From: Sphingopyxis sp. CCNWLW2
Lineage (GTDB): Bacteria; Pseudomonadota; Alphaproteobacteria; Sphingomonadales; Sphingomonadaceae
DNA length: 64,000 nucleotides
NCBI RefSeq assembly: GCF_037095755.1
Contig: NZ_JBAWKJ010000001.1
Location: 558,001 to 622,000, forward strand
Direction of reading: 5' to 3'
Shown here: positions 8,575-19,181 of the stretch, in pieces
How positions within the stretch are numbered: position 1 is the first letter of the stretch
Layout: each line of letters starts with the position of its first letter
The notes under the pieces: generated by a model
Database searches by the model: none
What the model saw: only the letters and a program-made list of their open reading frames with translations
What the model was told of the DNA's origin: nothing
Position numbers and translations under genes: made by a program

Positions 8575-9096
8575 ATGATGAGCGCCCTTTCGACCCGGCA
8601 CGAGCCCGATCCGACGGGCCGGCCCGCAACAGCGGACGACTACGCGCTGGGGCTCCAGTTCTGCCGCGTCGGCTTTCTGTCGCTGACGCGGCTGCAACTC
8701 GCGCTCGAACGCGGCGACCGGTCGCGCGCGATGGAGGCGATCGACGACCTGCACGCACTCGATACCGAGGTCGAACGCCTCGTCGGCGCACTCCCCGTCT
8801 CGCCCGATGATCCGCGGCAGGGACACGCCGCCCGCATTGTCAAGGAAGGCAGAATGGCGGTCGCTTTCGAGAAGCTCGCGCTCGCCAGCGGGATCAGCGG
8901 GCCGGATCTGTCGTCGCGGCCCGGCTTTCCGAACCGCATCGGCGATGTGTGGCCCGAAGCCGAGCCTGCCGGCATCGCCGACTGGCCACCCGTGGAGCCG
9001 CGAACGGCGCGCCTTCTGCGGCTCTATGGCCTCCGCGCCGCGGTGCTGCTCGCGATCGCAGGCGCAACGCTCGCCGCGCTGCTGGTGGCACTCTAG
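8575..9096 (+). CDS. Hypothetical protein with C-terminal membrane anchor
   Basis: Not recognised. A 173-residue protein whose first part is helical (LGLQFCRVGFLSLTRLQLALERGD, DDLHALDTEVERL). The C-terminus is one hydrophobic segment (LYGLRAAVLLAIAGATLAALLVAL), a tail anchor that leaves the bulk in the cytoplasm if orientation follows the positive-inside rule. Two ATGs lie back to back at 8575 and 8578, and GACAGGAG upstream supports either. It precedes the M28 peptidase by 87 bases; no functional link is evident. Confidence 0.7.
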   Translation: MMSALSTRHEPDPTGRPATADDYALGLQFCRVGFLSLTRLQLALERGDRSRAMEAIDDLHALDTEVERLVGALPVSPDDPRQGHAARIVKEGRMAVAFEKLALASGISGPDLSSRPGFPNRIGDVWPEAEPAGIADWPPVEPRTARLLRLYGLRAAVLLAIAGATLAALLVAL

Positions 9097-9183
9097 CCAG
9101 CCTCAATCACCGCCGCACCGGTTCACAAAGCGCATGACCATGCTAGGGTTCGACCTCCTCCCCCAAAGCGGAACCGATTCATC

Positions 9184-10842
9184 ATGCCCCTGCGCCACGC
9201 CGCCGCCCTGTTCCTCCCCCTGCTCGCCATTCCCGCCGCGGCGCAAAACGCCCCCGCGATCGACGCCGCCAATCTCACCCAGACCGTCCGCACGCTCGCG
9301 TCCGATCAGTTTCAAGGCCGCGCGCCCGGCACGATCGGCGAGGAGCGCACGATCGGTTACCTGATCGGCCGGCTGCAGGCACTCGGCCTCGAACCCGCGG
9401 GCACCGACGGCGGCTGGACCCAGCCCGTGCCCTTGCTCCACACGCGGCTCGGCACCCCAACGACGCTCGGCTTCGACCGCAAGGGCACCGCGATGCCGCT
9501 GACTTTCGGTACCGACATCTATGTCTCGACGCTCCAGCCCAAGGACCGCGCGGTCATCGAAAACGCCCCGCTCGTCTTCGTCGGTTATGGCGTCACCGCC
9601 CCCGAACGCGGCTGGGACGACTTCAAGGGACAGGACCTCAAGGGCAAGGTCGCTGTCTTCCTGATCAACGACCCCGATTTCGTCGCGGCGAAGGGCGAGG
9701 ACAGCTTCGGCAAGTTCGGCGGCCGAACGATGACCTATTATGGCCGCTGGACCTACAAGTTCGAGGAAGCCGCACGCCGCGGCGCGATCGGCGCGCTGAT
9801 CGTCCACGACACCGACGGCGTCGGCTACGGCTGGAACGTCGTCAAAGCACCGGGCGGTGAAAATTACGGGCTCGTCATGCCGCCCGAAAAGGTGACGAGC
9901 CTCGCGCTCCAGGGATGGATCTCGGGCGAAACCGCGTCGACCCTGTTCACCAACGCCGGACAGGATCTGGCAAAGCTACGCACCGCAGCACGCCGCAAGG
10001 ATTTCAAACCCATCGACCTCGGCACCAGCTTCAACGCCGCGATCCCCGTGACGCAGGAAGTCGTGCAGAGCCAGAATGTCCTCGCGAAAATCCCCGGCGC
10101 CAAGCGCCCCGACGAGGTGATCATGTACGGCGCGCACTGGGACGCCTATGGCGAGGGCCCGCCCGACGAACAGGGCCGCATCTACCGCGCCGGCGCCAAC
10201 GACGACGCGCTTGGCGTCGCGGGGCTGTTCGAGATCGCGCGGCTGTTCAAGGCGGCGCCCGCCCCCGACCGCACGATCGCCTTCGCCTTCTGGACCGCCG
10301 AGGAGCGCGGGCTGCTCGGCTCCGAAGCCTATGCCCAAAACCCGATCTTCCCCGCCGAAAAGACCGTCGCCAACTTCGGCCTCGACATCCTCCAGACCGC
10401 CGGAAAAGCAAAGGACGTCGTCCTCGTCGGCAAGGGACAGGGCACGCTCGAAGACGATCTCGCGCGCGTCGCCGCGACGCAGGGCCGCACCGTCAGCGTC
10501 GAAAGCCTCCCCGAACGGGGTCTCTTCTACCGCGCCGACCATTTCAGCCTCGCCAAGCGCGGCGTCCCCGTCCTACTGATGATGGGGATCGCGGGCGCCT
10601 CCGACCTCGCGGAGGGCGGCAAGCCCGCGGGGCAGGCATGGGTCGATGCCTATACCGGCAAATGCTATCATCAGGCCTGCGACGCGTGGGACGAAAGCTG
10701 GAACTTGGACGGCGCGGTGCAGGATATCGCGGTCTTTTACACGATCGGCGACGAACTCGCCCGCTCGGCCAAATGGCCGGGCTGGAAGGACGGCAGTGAA
10801 TTCAAGGCGATTCGCGACCGGAGCGCCGCGTCGCGGAAATAG
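9184..10842 (+). CDS. Exported M28-family zinc aminopeptidase with PA domain
   Basis: Predicted periplasmic metallo-aminopeptidase of 552 residues with a signal peptide (LFLPLLAIPAAAQ). A PA (protease-associated) insert occupies about residues 120-260. The M28 zinc site follows: GAHWDAYG (His), GANDDALGVAG (Asp bridging both metals) and FWTAEERGLLGSEAY (Glu-Glu). A further Asp and His lie in LDIL and YRADHFSLA. It is close to bacterial relatives of plasma glutamate carboxypeptidase, which trim peptides from the N-terminus. With the S9 and DUF885 enzymes it forms a peptide-scavenging set. Confidence 0.92.
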   Translation: MPLRHAAALFLPLLAIPAAAQNAPAIDAANLTQTVRTLASDQFQGRAPGTIGEERTIGYLIGRLQALGLEPAGTDGGWTQPVPLLHTRLGTPTTLGFDRKGTAMPLTFGTDIYVSTLQPKDRAVIENAPLVFVGYGVTAPERGWDDFKGQDLKGKVAVFLINDPDFVAAKGEDSFGKFGGRTMTYYGRWTYKFEEAARRGAIGALIVHDTDGVGYGWNVVKAPGGENYGLVMPPEKVTSLALQGWISGETASTLFTNAGQDLAKLRTAARRKDFKPIDLGTSFNAAIPVTQEVVQSQNVLAKIPGAKRPDEVIMYGAHWDAYGEGPPDEQGRIYRAGANDDALGVAGLFEIARLFKAAPAPDRTIAFAFWTAEERGLLGSEAYAQNPIFPAEKTVANFGLDILQTAGKAKDVVLVGKGQGTLEDDLARVAATQGRTVSVESLPERGLFYRADHFSLAKRGVPVLLMMGIAGASDLAEGGKPAGQAWVDAYTGKCYHQACDAWDESWNLDGAVQDIAVFYTIGDELARSAKWPGWKDGSEFKAIRDRSAASRK

Positions 10843-10887
10843 GCGGGCGGTGGTGATCGGCCGATTGCGGACATCAATGATAGCGCT

Positions 10888-11217
10888 ATGCTTGAGAGCA
10901 TGACGGGCTTTGCAGATCGCGTTCGCATCAGACGCACCGAGGAAACCGAACGGCTTGGCTTGGCAGGTCGTGAAGGGCAAGTATTTGGCCATACTACGCC
11001 ATCCGTTACCGACGTCGCAGTCGTGGGCACGCTATCTGAAGATTACGCCGTCAACGTTCACTTCGATGAATTGGATGAGGGATTCTGGTTCGCGGACGAC
11101 CTTGTTGAGATGATCGATCATGCCCCCGGGACGGTGATTGCCCTTGAAGGCCAAGACGCTGAATGGGTGCGCCTCCCGAATGGTGAGTGGCAGGAGAAAT
11201 CTTCACTCAGCAAATGA
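10888..11217 (+). CDS. Hypothetical protein (109 residues)
   Basis: Not recognised. A small acidic, probably cytoplasmic protein with a beta-rich core (RVRIRRTEETERLGLAGREG, AVNVHFDEL, FWFADDLVEMID). The pattern suggests an SH3-like barrel that binds a partner protein, but this is only a shape argument. It is less GC-rich than the flanking peptidase genes. The start is uncertain between ATG 10888 and ATG 10900; neither has a strong ribosome site. Confidence 0.55.
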   Translation: MLESMTGFADRVRIRRTEETERLGLAGREGQVFGHTTPSVTDVAVVGTLSEDYAVNVHFDELDEGFWFADDLVEMIDHAPGTVIALEGQDAEWVRLPNGEWQEKSSLSK

Positions 11218-11331
11218 CCGCTTCGTACTCCTAAGCAGCCTCCCACTAGTACAACGACAATCAGCCGCTGAAATATTATTGCGCCCGGCCCGGCGCTGCG
11301 CAACAAGCCCCTCATTCCATAGGAGATCCCG

Positions 11332-13146
11332 ATGCGCTTTGCCGTTGCCCTGATGCTGCTCCCCGTCCTGCCCCTCGCGCCGATGACCGCGCCCGCCTTC
11401 GCACAGGCGGCACCGCAAGCCGGCGCGCAAGACCAGGCCTTGCTCCAGTTCCTCGACCAGGCGTTCGAAGAGCGGCTGGGCCTCAGCCCCGAATCGCAGA
11501 CCCAGCTCGGCCTCAAGACGAACTACGGCAAGCTCGACGATTACACCGACGCCGCATCGCTCCGCGATCAGGAGCTCGCCGAGCGCCAGCTCAAGGACAT
11601 GCGCGCCCGCTTCAAGCCCGACCAGCTCGGCGAAAGCGCGCGCGTCAGCTACCGATTGTTCGAATATGAAGTCGAACGCGGCCGCGAATCGCTCCGCTTC
11701 CGCAAGCTGCGCTTCCCCGTCTCGACCAACGGCAGCCCCGCCGGCGCAATCCCCGTGCTGCTCATCAACAATCACAAGATCGACAGCGTCGCTGACGCCG
11801 AAGCCTATATCGCTCGCCTCCGCGACACCGACCGCGTGATGCGCGAAGTCGCGGTGACGATGCGCGAACAGGCAGCCGCAGGAATCGTCCCCAACAAGGT
11901 CAATTTCGCCCCCGCGCGCGCCGACGCGCTGAAAGTCATCGCGGGCGCGCCCTTCGACGGCGGCGCCGATTCGACGCTGATGGCCGATTTCCGCAAGAAG
12001 ATTGAGGCACTCGATGCCCCCGCGGCAACCAAGGCAAAGCTGATCGCCGACGCGAGCACCGCGCTGACCGGGCCATTCAAGCAGGGCTACACCACGCTGA
12101 TCGCCGCGATTGACGAAATCGAGCCCAAATCGAAGGGCAATTTCGGCGCATGGAACCTCCCCGACGGCGCGGCCTACTACGCCGACCGGCTGAAGAGCTC
12201 GACCACCACCAGCCTCACCGCCGACCAGATCCACGACCTCGGGCTCGCCCAGGTCGCGGCGATCCGCAGCGAGATGGAGGCGATCAAGCGCGAGGTCGGC
12301 TTCACCGGCACGCTCGAACAGTTCTTCGACCACATCCGCACCGATCCGCAGTTCAAATATCCGAACACCGAGGCCGGCCGCGAAACCTATCTCGCCGACG
12401 CGCGCGCGGTGATCGCATCGGTGATGACCGCCGCACCGCGCTATTTTCGCGTGCTTCCGAAGGCGGCGCTCGAAGTGCGCGCGGTCGAGAAATGGCGCGA
12501 GGGGACTGCGTCGACCGCCTTCTACAACCCGCCCTCGGCCGACGGGAAACGCCCCGGCATCTATTACGTCAACCTCGTCGACATGAACCAGACGCAGAAG
12601 GTGCAGGTCGCCGGCATCGCCGCGCACGAAGGCGCGCCGGGTCACCATTTCCAGATCGCGCGGCAGCAGGAGCTCACGGGCATTCCCAAATTCCGCAAAT
12701 TCGGCGGCTATGGCGCCTATATGGAGGGTTGGGGGCTCTATTCGGAGCGGCTCGCGAACGAGATGGGCGTGTACAAGACCCCCTATGACCGCTTCGGCAT
12801 GTTGTCGCTCCAGGTGTGGCGCGCGATCCGCCTCGTGCTCGACACCGGCATCCATTCAAAGCGCTGGACGCGCGAACAGGCGATCGCTTACTTCAAGGCG
12901 AACAGTTCGGTATCCGACACCGACATCGCGCGCGAAGTCGACCGCTATTTCAACTGGCCGGGTCAGGCGACGAGCTACATGGTCGGCCAGCTCAAGATCG
13001 CCGAACTCCGCAAACGCGCCGAAAGCGAACTCGGCCCGCGCTTCAACATCCGCGATTTCCACGAAGCGGTGCTGAGCGAAGGCGCCCTTCCGCTCGATAT
13101 TCTCGAAGAACAGGTGACGCGCTATATCGCGGCGAAGAAGAAGTGA
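11332..13146 (+). CDS. Exported DUF885-family metallopeptidase-like protein
   Basis: A 604-residue protein with a signal peptide (ending APAFAQA). The DUF885 region fills most of the mature chain and carries the family signature HEGAPGHHFQ, which resembles a metal-binding HExxH-type helix, plus YMEGWGLYSERLANEMG further on, where the Glu residues could complete the metal site. Members are thought to be carboxypeptidase-like zinc enzymes; substrates are mostly unknown. ATG 11332 has GGAGATCCC just upstream. The fourth exported or envelope hydrolase within 9 kb. Confidence 0.85.
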   Translation: MRFAVALMLLPVLPLAPMTAPAFAQAAPQAGAQDQALLQFLDQAFEERLGLSPESQTQLGLKTNYGKLDDYTDAASLRDQELAERQLKDMRARFKPDQLGESARVSYRLFEYEVERGRESLRFRKLRFPVSTNGSPAGAIPVLLINNHKIDSVADAEAYIARLRDTDRVMREVAVTMREQAAAGIVPNKVNFAPARADALKVIAGAPFDGGADSTLMADFRKKIEALDAPAATKAKLIADASTALTGPFKQGYTTLIAAIDEIEPKSKGNFGAWNLPDGAAYYADRLKSSTTTSLTADQIHDLGLAQVAAIRSEMEAIKREVGFTGTLEQFFDHIRTDPQFKYPNTEAGRETYLADARAVIASVMTAAPRYFRVLPKAALEVRAVEKWREGTASTAFYNPPSADGKRPGIYYVNLVDMNQTQKVQVAGIAAHEGAPGHHFQIARQQELTGIPKFRKFGGYGAYMEGWGLYSERLANEMGVYKTPYDRFGMLSLQVWRAIRLVLDTGIHSKRWTREQAIAYFKANSSVSDTDIAREVDRYFNWPGQATSYMVGQLKIAELRKRAESELGPRFNIRDFHEAVLSEGALPLDILEEQVTRYIAAKKK

Positions 13147-13201
13147 TGCGGCGACGCTAACGTCGGTTTTGGGGTGGAAAGCGAAAGCTGCCCGTTCCTT
13201 A

Positions 13202-13235
13202 CTTCGTCATCCCCGCGAAAGCGGGGATGACGAAG
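13202..13235. repeat. REP-like hairpin with GAAA loop
   Basis: A 15-bp perfect inverted repeat (CTTCGTCATCCCCGC and its complement) around a GAAA tetraloop, placed in the spacer between the DUF885 gene and the phosphoribosyltransferase gene. A related pair lies at 56319-56403, and a half-copy (CGCGGGGATGACGGGATGAAG) near 30845-30865. Confidence 0.8.
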
Positions 13236-13304
13236 GGAGTAGTTCGGCATCAATCGGTCGATACCCGCCTTGCCCCGCTCCTCGCGCGCGATTAATCCAC
13301 ACGC

Positions 13305-13880
13305 ATGACCGCCGAGAAAATCTTCATCAGCGCGAACGACCTGCTCGCCGACTCCTTCCGGCTCGGCATGCAGGTGCTCGACAGCGGCTTCGAGCCGACG
13401 CATCTCGTCGGCATCTGGCGCGGGGGCGCGCCGGTCGGGATCGCGGTGCAGGAACTGCTCGACTATCACGGCCAGCATTGCGACCATATCGCGATCCGCA
13501 CCTCCTCCTACCACGGCATCGACAAGCAGGATGCGCACGTCAAAGTCTTCGCGCTCGGCTACCTGATCGACACGCTGAACCCCGAGGACCGGCTGCTCAT
13601 CATCGACGATGTCTTCGACAGCGGGCGCAGCATCCGCGCCTTCATCGCTGAGCTGAAGGCGCGTTGCCGCCACAATATGCCGCGCGACATCCGCATCGCG
13701 ACCGTGTGGTACAAGCCGGGGCGCAACGTCACCGACCTGCGCCCCGACTTCTTCGTCCACGAAACCGACCAGTGGCTGATCTTTCCGCACGAGGTTGACG
13801 GGTTGACGGTCGACGAAATCCGCCAGCATAAGCCCGAGGCGGCAATCATCCTGCGCGAGGAGGACAAGGCCGATGGCTAG
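13305..13880 (+). CDS. Purine phosphoribosyltransferase (hypoxanthine/Gpt-like)
   Basis: A 191-residue type I phosphoribosyltransferase. The PRPP-binding loop [14 protein letters not shown] and the early loop [11 protein letters not shown] are clear. It would convert hypoxanthine (or guanine/xanthine) plus PRPP to the nucleotide in the cytoplasm. The closest resemblance is to the HPRT-like proteins found next to deaminases. The gene overlaps the start of the following deaminase by 8 bases, so the two should be cotranslated. The reaction order adenine to hypoxanthine to IMP makes a neat salvage pair; exact base preference is inferred. Confidence 0.85.
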   Translation: MTAEKIFISANDLLADSFRLGMQVLDSGFEPTHLVGIWRGGAPVGIAVQELLDYHGQHCDHIAIRTSSYHGIDKQDAHVKVFALGYLIDTLNPEDRLLIIDDVFDSGRSIRAFIAELKARCRHNMPRDIRIATVWYKPGRNVTDLRPDFFVHETDQWLIFPHEVDGLTVDEIRQHKPEAAIILREEDKADG

Positions 13881-14898
13881 TGGTTTCGCATCTGCGGAAG
13901 AGCGCGCCGCCTTCATCGCCGGCCTGCCCAAGGCCGAACTCCATCTCCATATCGAAGGCTCGCTCGAACCCGAACTGATGTTCACCCTCGCGCAGCGCAA
14001 CCATATCGCGATCCCCTTCGCATCGGTCGACGAAGTGCGCGCCGCCTACGCCTTCTCGAACCTCCAGGATTTCCTCGACATCTATTATAAAGGGATGGGC
14101 GTCCTCCACAGCGAGCAGGACTTTTATGACCTGACCGCCGCCTATCTTGCCCGCGCCCACGCCGACGCGGTCCGCCACGTCGAAATTTTCTTCGACCCGC
14201 AGGGCCACACGACACGCGGTATCGCGTTCGAAACCGTCATCGCGGGCATCACCCGCGCACTCGAAGATGCGGCCGCAAGCTACGGCATGACCTCAAAACT
14301 CATCATGTGCTTCCTCCGCCACCTCAGCGAAGCCGAGGCCGAAAAGACGCTCGACGAGGCACTGTCTTACCTCGATCGCATCGACGGTGTCGGCCTCGAT
14401 TCCTCCGAGGTCGGCCATCCCCCCGCCAAGTTCGAACGCGTCTTCGCGCGCGCCCGCGGCCTCGGCCTCAGGATCGTCGCGCACGCCGGCGAGGAAGGCC
14501 CGCCCGCCTATGTCCACGAGGCGCTCGACCTTTTGAAAGTCGACCGCATCGACCATGGCAACCGCAGCCTCGAAGACCCCGCGCTCGTCGCGCGCCTCGC
14601 GGCCGAGGGCATGACGCTCACCGTCTGCCCGCTCTCGAACCTCAAGCTCTGCGTCGTGGGCGACATCGCCGACCATCCGCTAGGGGCGATGCTCGGCGCC
14701 GGGCTTCGCGCGACGGTGAACAGCGACGACCCCAGCTATTTCGGCGGCTATGTAAACGCCAATTATTTGGCCGTCGCCGACGCGCTCGACCTGTCAAAGG
14801 ACGACCTCATCACGCTCGCGCGCAACAGCTTCACCGGCTCGTTCCTCGGCGACGCCGACAAGGCGCGCCATCTTGCCGCGATCGACGCCTACGCCTGA
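13873..14898 (+). CDS. Adenine deaminase, adenosine-deaminase fold
   Basis: A 341-residue zinc aminohydrolase. Metal and catalytic motifs are [12 protein letters not shown] (HxH), [10 protein letters not shown] (His and catalytic Glu), [11 protein letters not shown] (His) and [11 protein letters not shown] (Asp-Asp). The last motif, with YFGGY after the DDP, is characteristic of the Aah1-like adenine deaminases rather than true adenosine deaminases, which usually show TDDP followed by other residues. Adenine to hypoxanthine plus ammonia is therefore favoured. Automatic annotation would probably call it adenosine deaminase (add). It overlaps the phosphoribosyltransferase gene and converges on mreB. 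Confidence 0.82.
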   Translation: MASGFASAEERAAFIAGLPKAELHLHIEGSLEPELMFTLAQRNHIAIPFASVDEVRAAYAFSNLQDFLDIYYKGMGVLHSEQDFYDLTAAYLARAHADAVRHVEIFFDPQGHTTRGIAFETVIAGITRALEDAAASYGMTSKLIMCFLRHLSEAEAEKTLDEALSYLDRIDGVGLDSSEVGHPPAKFERVFARARGLGLRIVAHAGEEGPPAYVHEALDLLKVDRIDHGNRSLEDPALVARLAAEGMTLTVCPLSNLKLCVVGDIADHPLGAMLGAGLRATVNSDDPSYFGGYVNANYLAVADALDLSKDDLITLARNSFTGSFLGDADKARHLAAIDAYA

Positions 14899-14904
14899 TC
14901 GGCC

Positions 14905-16068
<1,164 letters not shown>

Positions 16069-16116
16069 TCAATCCTGCCAGAACGGTGGTTTCTCAGGCC
16101 CGATTGAACGATCGGT

Positions 16117-16629
16117 TCAAAATTCGGGACCACCCGAGCCCGGAACGATGAATTTCAGGCCCTGCAGCCGGACGATGCTGTCGCCCACACAGACCGGCGC
16201 CGCGATCAGCCGCATCCATCGCCGCGGCGCCTGTGCGGGCCTGATTTCGACATCGAGCGTGAAGCCGCGCCGGTGCAGAATCGCATAGGCGCGGAGCTTC
16301 TCCATCGCCGCCCGCGACTCCTCGGCATAAAACGCAACTGCCTCGTCGCGCGTGACGGCAGCCCCCCGCGGAATGCCGAAAATGTCATAAACCTCGTCCG
16401 ACCAGCTCAGCCGGTTGTTGTCGGAAAGGTCGCATTCCCATTGACCGATCGGCGCGCGCACCGGCAACAGCCGCGCCGCGACATCGACGACGTCGGGAAT
16501 CGGATCGAGCGTATCGCCGTGATGAAGCTGCCCAAGTTCGAAAAAGCGATCACGCTCGTAAAGCGGCCAACTGTGATGAACAGGCAAGGGGTGGGTCGGC
16601 TTCAACACGCGGGTCTTCCATTGGGCCAC
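16117..16629 (-). CDS. Single-PAS-domain protein
   Basis: About 170 residues, with one PAS fold from roughly residue 60 to the end: IGQWECDLSDNNRLSWSDEVYDIFGI is the typical PAS entry, followed by TLDVEIRPAQAP, RRWMRLIAAPV and LQGLKFIV strands. There is no output domain, so it may be a stand-alone sensor or a partner of a kinase encoded elsewhere. The start is uncertain: the frame begins with TTG 16632 and GTG 16629, with no early ATG. It sits between mreB and the RNase H-fold gene on the same strand. Confidence 0.7.
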   Translation of the reverse strand: MAQWKTRVLKPTHPLPVHHSWPLYERDRFFELGQLHHGDTLDPIPDVVDVAARLLPVRAPIGQWECDLSDNNRLSWSDEVYDIFGIPRGAAVTRDEAVAFYAEESRAAMEKLRAYAILHRRGFTLDVEIRPAQAPRRWMRLIAAPVCVGDSIVRLQGLKFIVPGSGGPEF

Positions 16630-16689
16630 CAAAGGATAGGCACCCGCCGCTTAACAACTGGTGATCCCGATGGACAGTCCTTCGGTGCG

Positions 16690-17067
16690 TTATCGCCCGC
16701 GTGCCAGCGCGATCCCCGCCAGATTCTGCGTCCGCTTGATATGGCGTATGTTCGGCGCCGGACCGTCACCGATGAGCGCGCGGAAAGTGGCTTGATGCGC
16801 GGCGGCGTCGCCGCGCGCGCGCACCACATCATTCGCCTGTTCCACCACCGCCACCGCATCGCCGAGCAGGACAAAATTGGTCAGCCCCAGATCCTGTGCC
16901 AGCCGCAGCGCCGCGATCAGCGCCAGCCACTCGGCATCCATGCTGCTGCCGATCCCCGCGTCGCGCACGACCATCGCGGCGCCTCCGGTCACGACGGCGG
17001 TTTCCATCTTCCCCGGATTGGGCCGACACCCGCCGTCGAAATAGATTTTGATGCGGCGCGCCACCAT
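16690..17067 (-). CDS. RNase H-fold protein lacking one catalytic Asp
   Basis: A 125-residue RNase HI-like (RVT_3) protein. It opens with IKIYFDGGCRPNPG (first catalytic Asp), then MDAEWLALIAALRLA (Glu) and FVLLGDAVAVV (second Asp). At the C-terminus the usual N-x-x-A-D position reads NLAGIALARG, so the fourth carboxylate appears to be Gly. It may be catalytically weak, or a nucleic-acid-binding relative. ATG 17067 has GGGAG five bases upstream. It starts 17 bases after the TonB-receptor stop, so it is probably the last gene of that transcript. Confidence 0.75.
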   Translation of the reverse strand: MVARRIKIYFDGGCRPNPGKMETAVVTGGAAMVVRDAGIGSSMDAEWLALIAALRLAQDLGLTNFVLLGDAVAVVEQANDVVRARGDAAAHQATFRALIGDGPAPNIRHIKRTQNLAGIALARGR

Positions 17068-17084
17068 CGGACTCCCTTAGCCGG

Positions 17085-19181
17085 TCAGAACTTTCCGCGC
17101 ACCGAAAAGGAGAAGATCGGACCGATCAGCCGGTCGCGTTCCTCGATAAAGCTGACCGGGCTTTCGCCGCGAACCCCGGTATAAGCCGTCCGGTCGCGCT
17201 TCGACCGCGCATTGGCGATGTTGCGGATCGACGCCCGGACGGTCAGCCCCAGCACATCCTTGTGCTCGACGAAAACCGACGCCCAAACCGGCCCTTCCCA
17301 AACCTTGTCGACTTGCGTGCGGCGATAATTGGGCTGAGAATGCGTATATTCGGCGTCGCCGCCCCACGCCCAGTCGCTGCCGGCTATGTCGTGGCGCAGG
17401 CCCAGGCTGATCACCGTGTCGGTAAAGCCATTCCACTGCCTTTTCTCGCCGGTGAAGGGATCGCGCAGCGAACTTTTCTGCAGCAACATCCGAGGTTCGA
17501 GCTTCATCCCCTTGATCCCTGCAGGATCGAGGTTGATCGTCGCCGTCCAGTCGATCGCGCCCGCTTTCGCCTTCGCGATATTGCCGACCGCCTCGCCATT
17601 GGTCCCGATCGGGATCACGTCGACGCGATCCTCGACATCGCGATAGATCAAGATGATCTTGGTCGAACCCCACGCCCCGAACTTCTTGTTGATCTCGGCC
17701 TCATAGGTCCAGTCCTGCTGCGGCCGCAGGTCGTTGTTGCTCTCATTCTGGTTGCCGTCGTTCAGGAAGGCACGCGCGAGGAAATCATAGAAACTCAGCT
17801 GCAGCACGCGTCGCCGCAGCTTCACCGAAATATCGAAATCGGGCGACGGGGTCCACGCGAGCGAAATCGAGCCCTTGGGACGAAAGAAGCTGCGCGTGAG
17901 GCCGTTCATGCCGGTCTGGGTAATCGTCGAATGTTCGGCGCCCGCGATGACCTGGAAATTCAGCTTGTCAGTCAGCTTGCGGCCAAAGCTGAGCAATCCC
18001 TCATATCGATCCTCGCTAACCCCGCCGGTGCCGCCTTCAAAGGGTTGGTCGACCCACGTCCCCACGGGATCGAGCACCGCGATCGACGCGACATTGTCGA
18101 GCTTGTTGAACGCGGCTTCGCCGGACAGCTGCCAGTCGCCGCCGAACATCTTCCACTGATATTCGCCGCGCCCGATCGTCTCGCCGATGTCGCCCGTCTG
18201 CATGAAGCGGTCGCCGGTCGCGGTGCCTCCGACAGGGGCCGTGACGATTTCCTGGCGGTACGGCTCGTGACTGAACCGGCGGAGTCCGATCAGCTTGAGC
18301 TTCCCCGGCCCCAGCCCGAACTGGTAATCGCCGCTGACTTCGTAATTCCAGCTGTCTTCATTCTCGTACACCGTGCGCACCCGGTCGCGCAGGCCGGGTC
18401 CGGTACGCAAACCATCCTCATAATAGCGGTCATATTTGCGCTGATAATGCCCGCCCAGATTGGCCACCGTGTCGCCGGCGGGATCCCAGGTGACGCGCCC
18501 CGACAGCTTCGGCGTGTCGTAATGCGTGTTCCAGATATCCTTGCGCCGTTCGGTGATATTGCGCGCGCCGTCATAGATCAAAGTCGGCCCGCCCGCAGCG
18601 CTGCGCGCCGAATCGTCGTTGTTCAGCGCGACCTCATATTCGACCGCGCCGGCGCGGCCGCGCACCGACACGTCGGCGCGGGTGAACAGCGGGTCGGCAT
18701 AATGCGCGCGAAACTCGGGCTTCCACGAAAACTGACCCGAAAAGGCGTCGGCGCGGTAGACGATATTGGCGACCTGTCCCGAAAGGCCCGGAATATCGAG
18801 CGTCGCGCCGTCGACGATCTCGATCCGCTCGACATTACCCGCGGGGATGCGCGACAACTGCGTATACATGTCGTCGGCCTTGTTCGACGGCCGCTCGCCG
18901 TTGAACAGCACATTGCCCGTCGCCTGCCCCAGCCCGCGCAAATTCTCATTGTCGCGAATCTGGAAACTGGGCACCTGGATCAGCATGTCATAGGCGTTCT
19001 TCGGCGCGTAGCGCGCGAAGTCGGCGGGGGTATAGACCTGCCGCGCCGAGCTCGTCGCGGTCGGCGCGATCTCGGCCGGCGCGGGCGGCGGGGTGTCGCC
19101 GGTCGGCGCCGCCGTCTCCTGCGCCAGCACGGGCGTGGAGAGCGCGGCCGCAACCGCCAGCAGGCTGGTCCATCGGTTCAC
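17085..19181 (-). CDS. TonB-dependent outer-membrane receptor
   Basis: A 698-residue receptor with a signal peptide (SLLAVAAALSTPVLAQ). The plug domain comes first (YDMLIQVPSFQIRDNENLRG, NVERIEIVDGATLDIPG, then IVYRA), followed by a barrel of alternating strands ending in FSFSVRGKF with terminal Phe. I see no TonB box of strong consensus, and the substrate is unknown. The start is GTG 19181, which overlaps the stop of the upstream repeat-protein gene as GTGA, so the two are translationally coupled. It is the last or next-to-last gene of the BlaI/M56 cassette. Confidence 0.88.
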   Translation of the reverse strand: MNRWTSLLAVAAALSTPVLAQETAAPTGDTPPPAPAEIAPTATSSARQVYTPADFARYAPKNAYDMLIQVPSFQIRDNENLRGLGQATGNVLFNGERPSNKADDMYTQLSRIPAGNVERIEIVDGATLDIPGLSGQVANIVYRADAFSGQFSWKPEFRAHYADPLFTRADVSVRGRAGAVEYEVALNNDDSARSAAGGPTLIYDGARNITERRKDIWNTHYDTPKLSGRVTWDPAGDTVANLGGHYQRKYDRYYEDGLRTGPGLRDRVRTVYENEDSWNYEVSGDYQFGLGPGKLKLIGLRRFSHEPYRQEIVTAPVGGTATGDRFMQTGDIGETIGRGEYQWKMFGGDWQLSGEAAFNKLDNVASIAVLDPVGTWVDQPFEGGTGGVSEDRYEGLLSFGRKLTDKLNFQVIAGAEHSTITQTGMNGLTRSFFRPKGSISLAWTPSPDFDISVKLRRRVLQLSFYDFLARAFLNDGNQNESNNDLRPQQDWTYEAEINKKFGAWGSTKIILIYRDVEDRVDVIPIGTNGEAVGNIAKAKAGAIDWTATINLDPAGIKGMKLEPRMLLQKSSLRDPFTGEKRQWNGFTDTVISLGLRHDIAGSDWAWGGDAEYTHSQPNYRRTQVDKVWEGPVWASVFVEHKDVLGLTVRASIRNIANARSKRDRTAYTGVRGESPVSFIEERDRLIGPIFSFSVRGKF

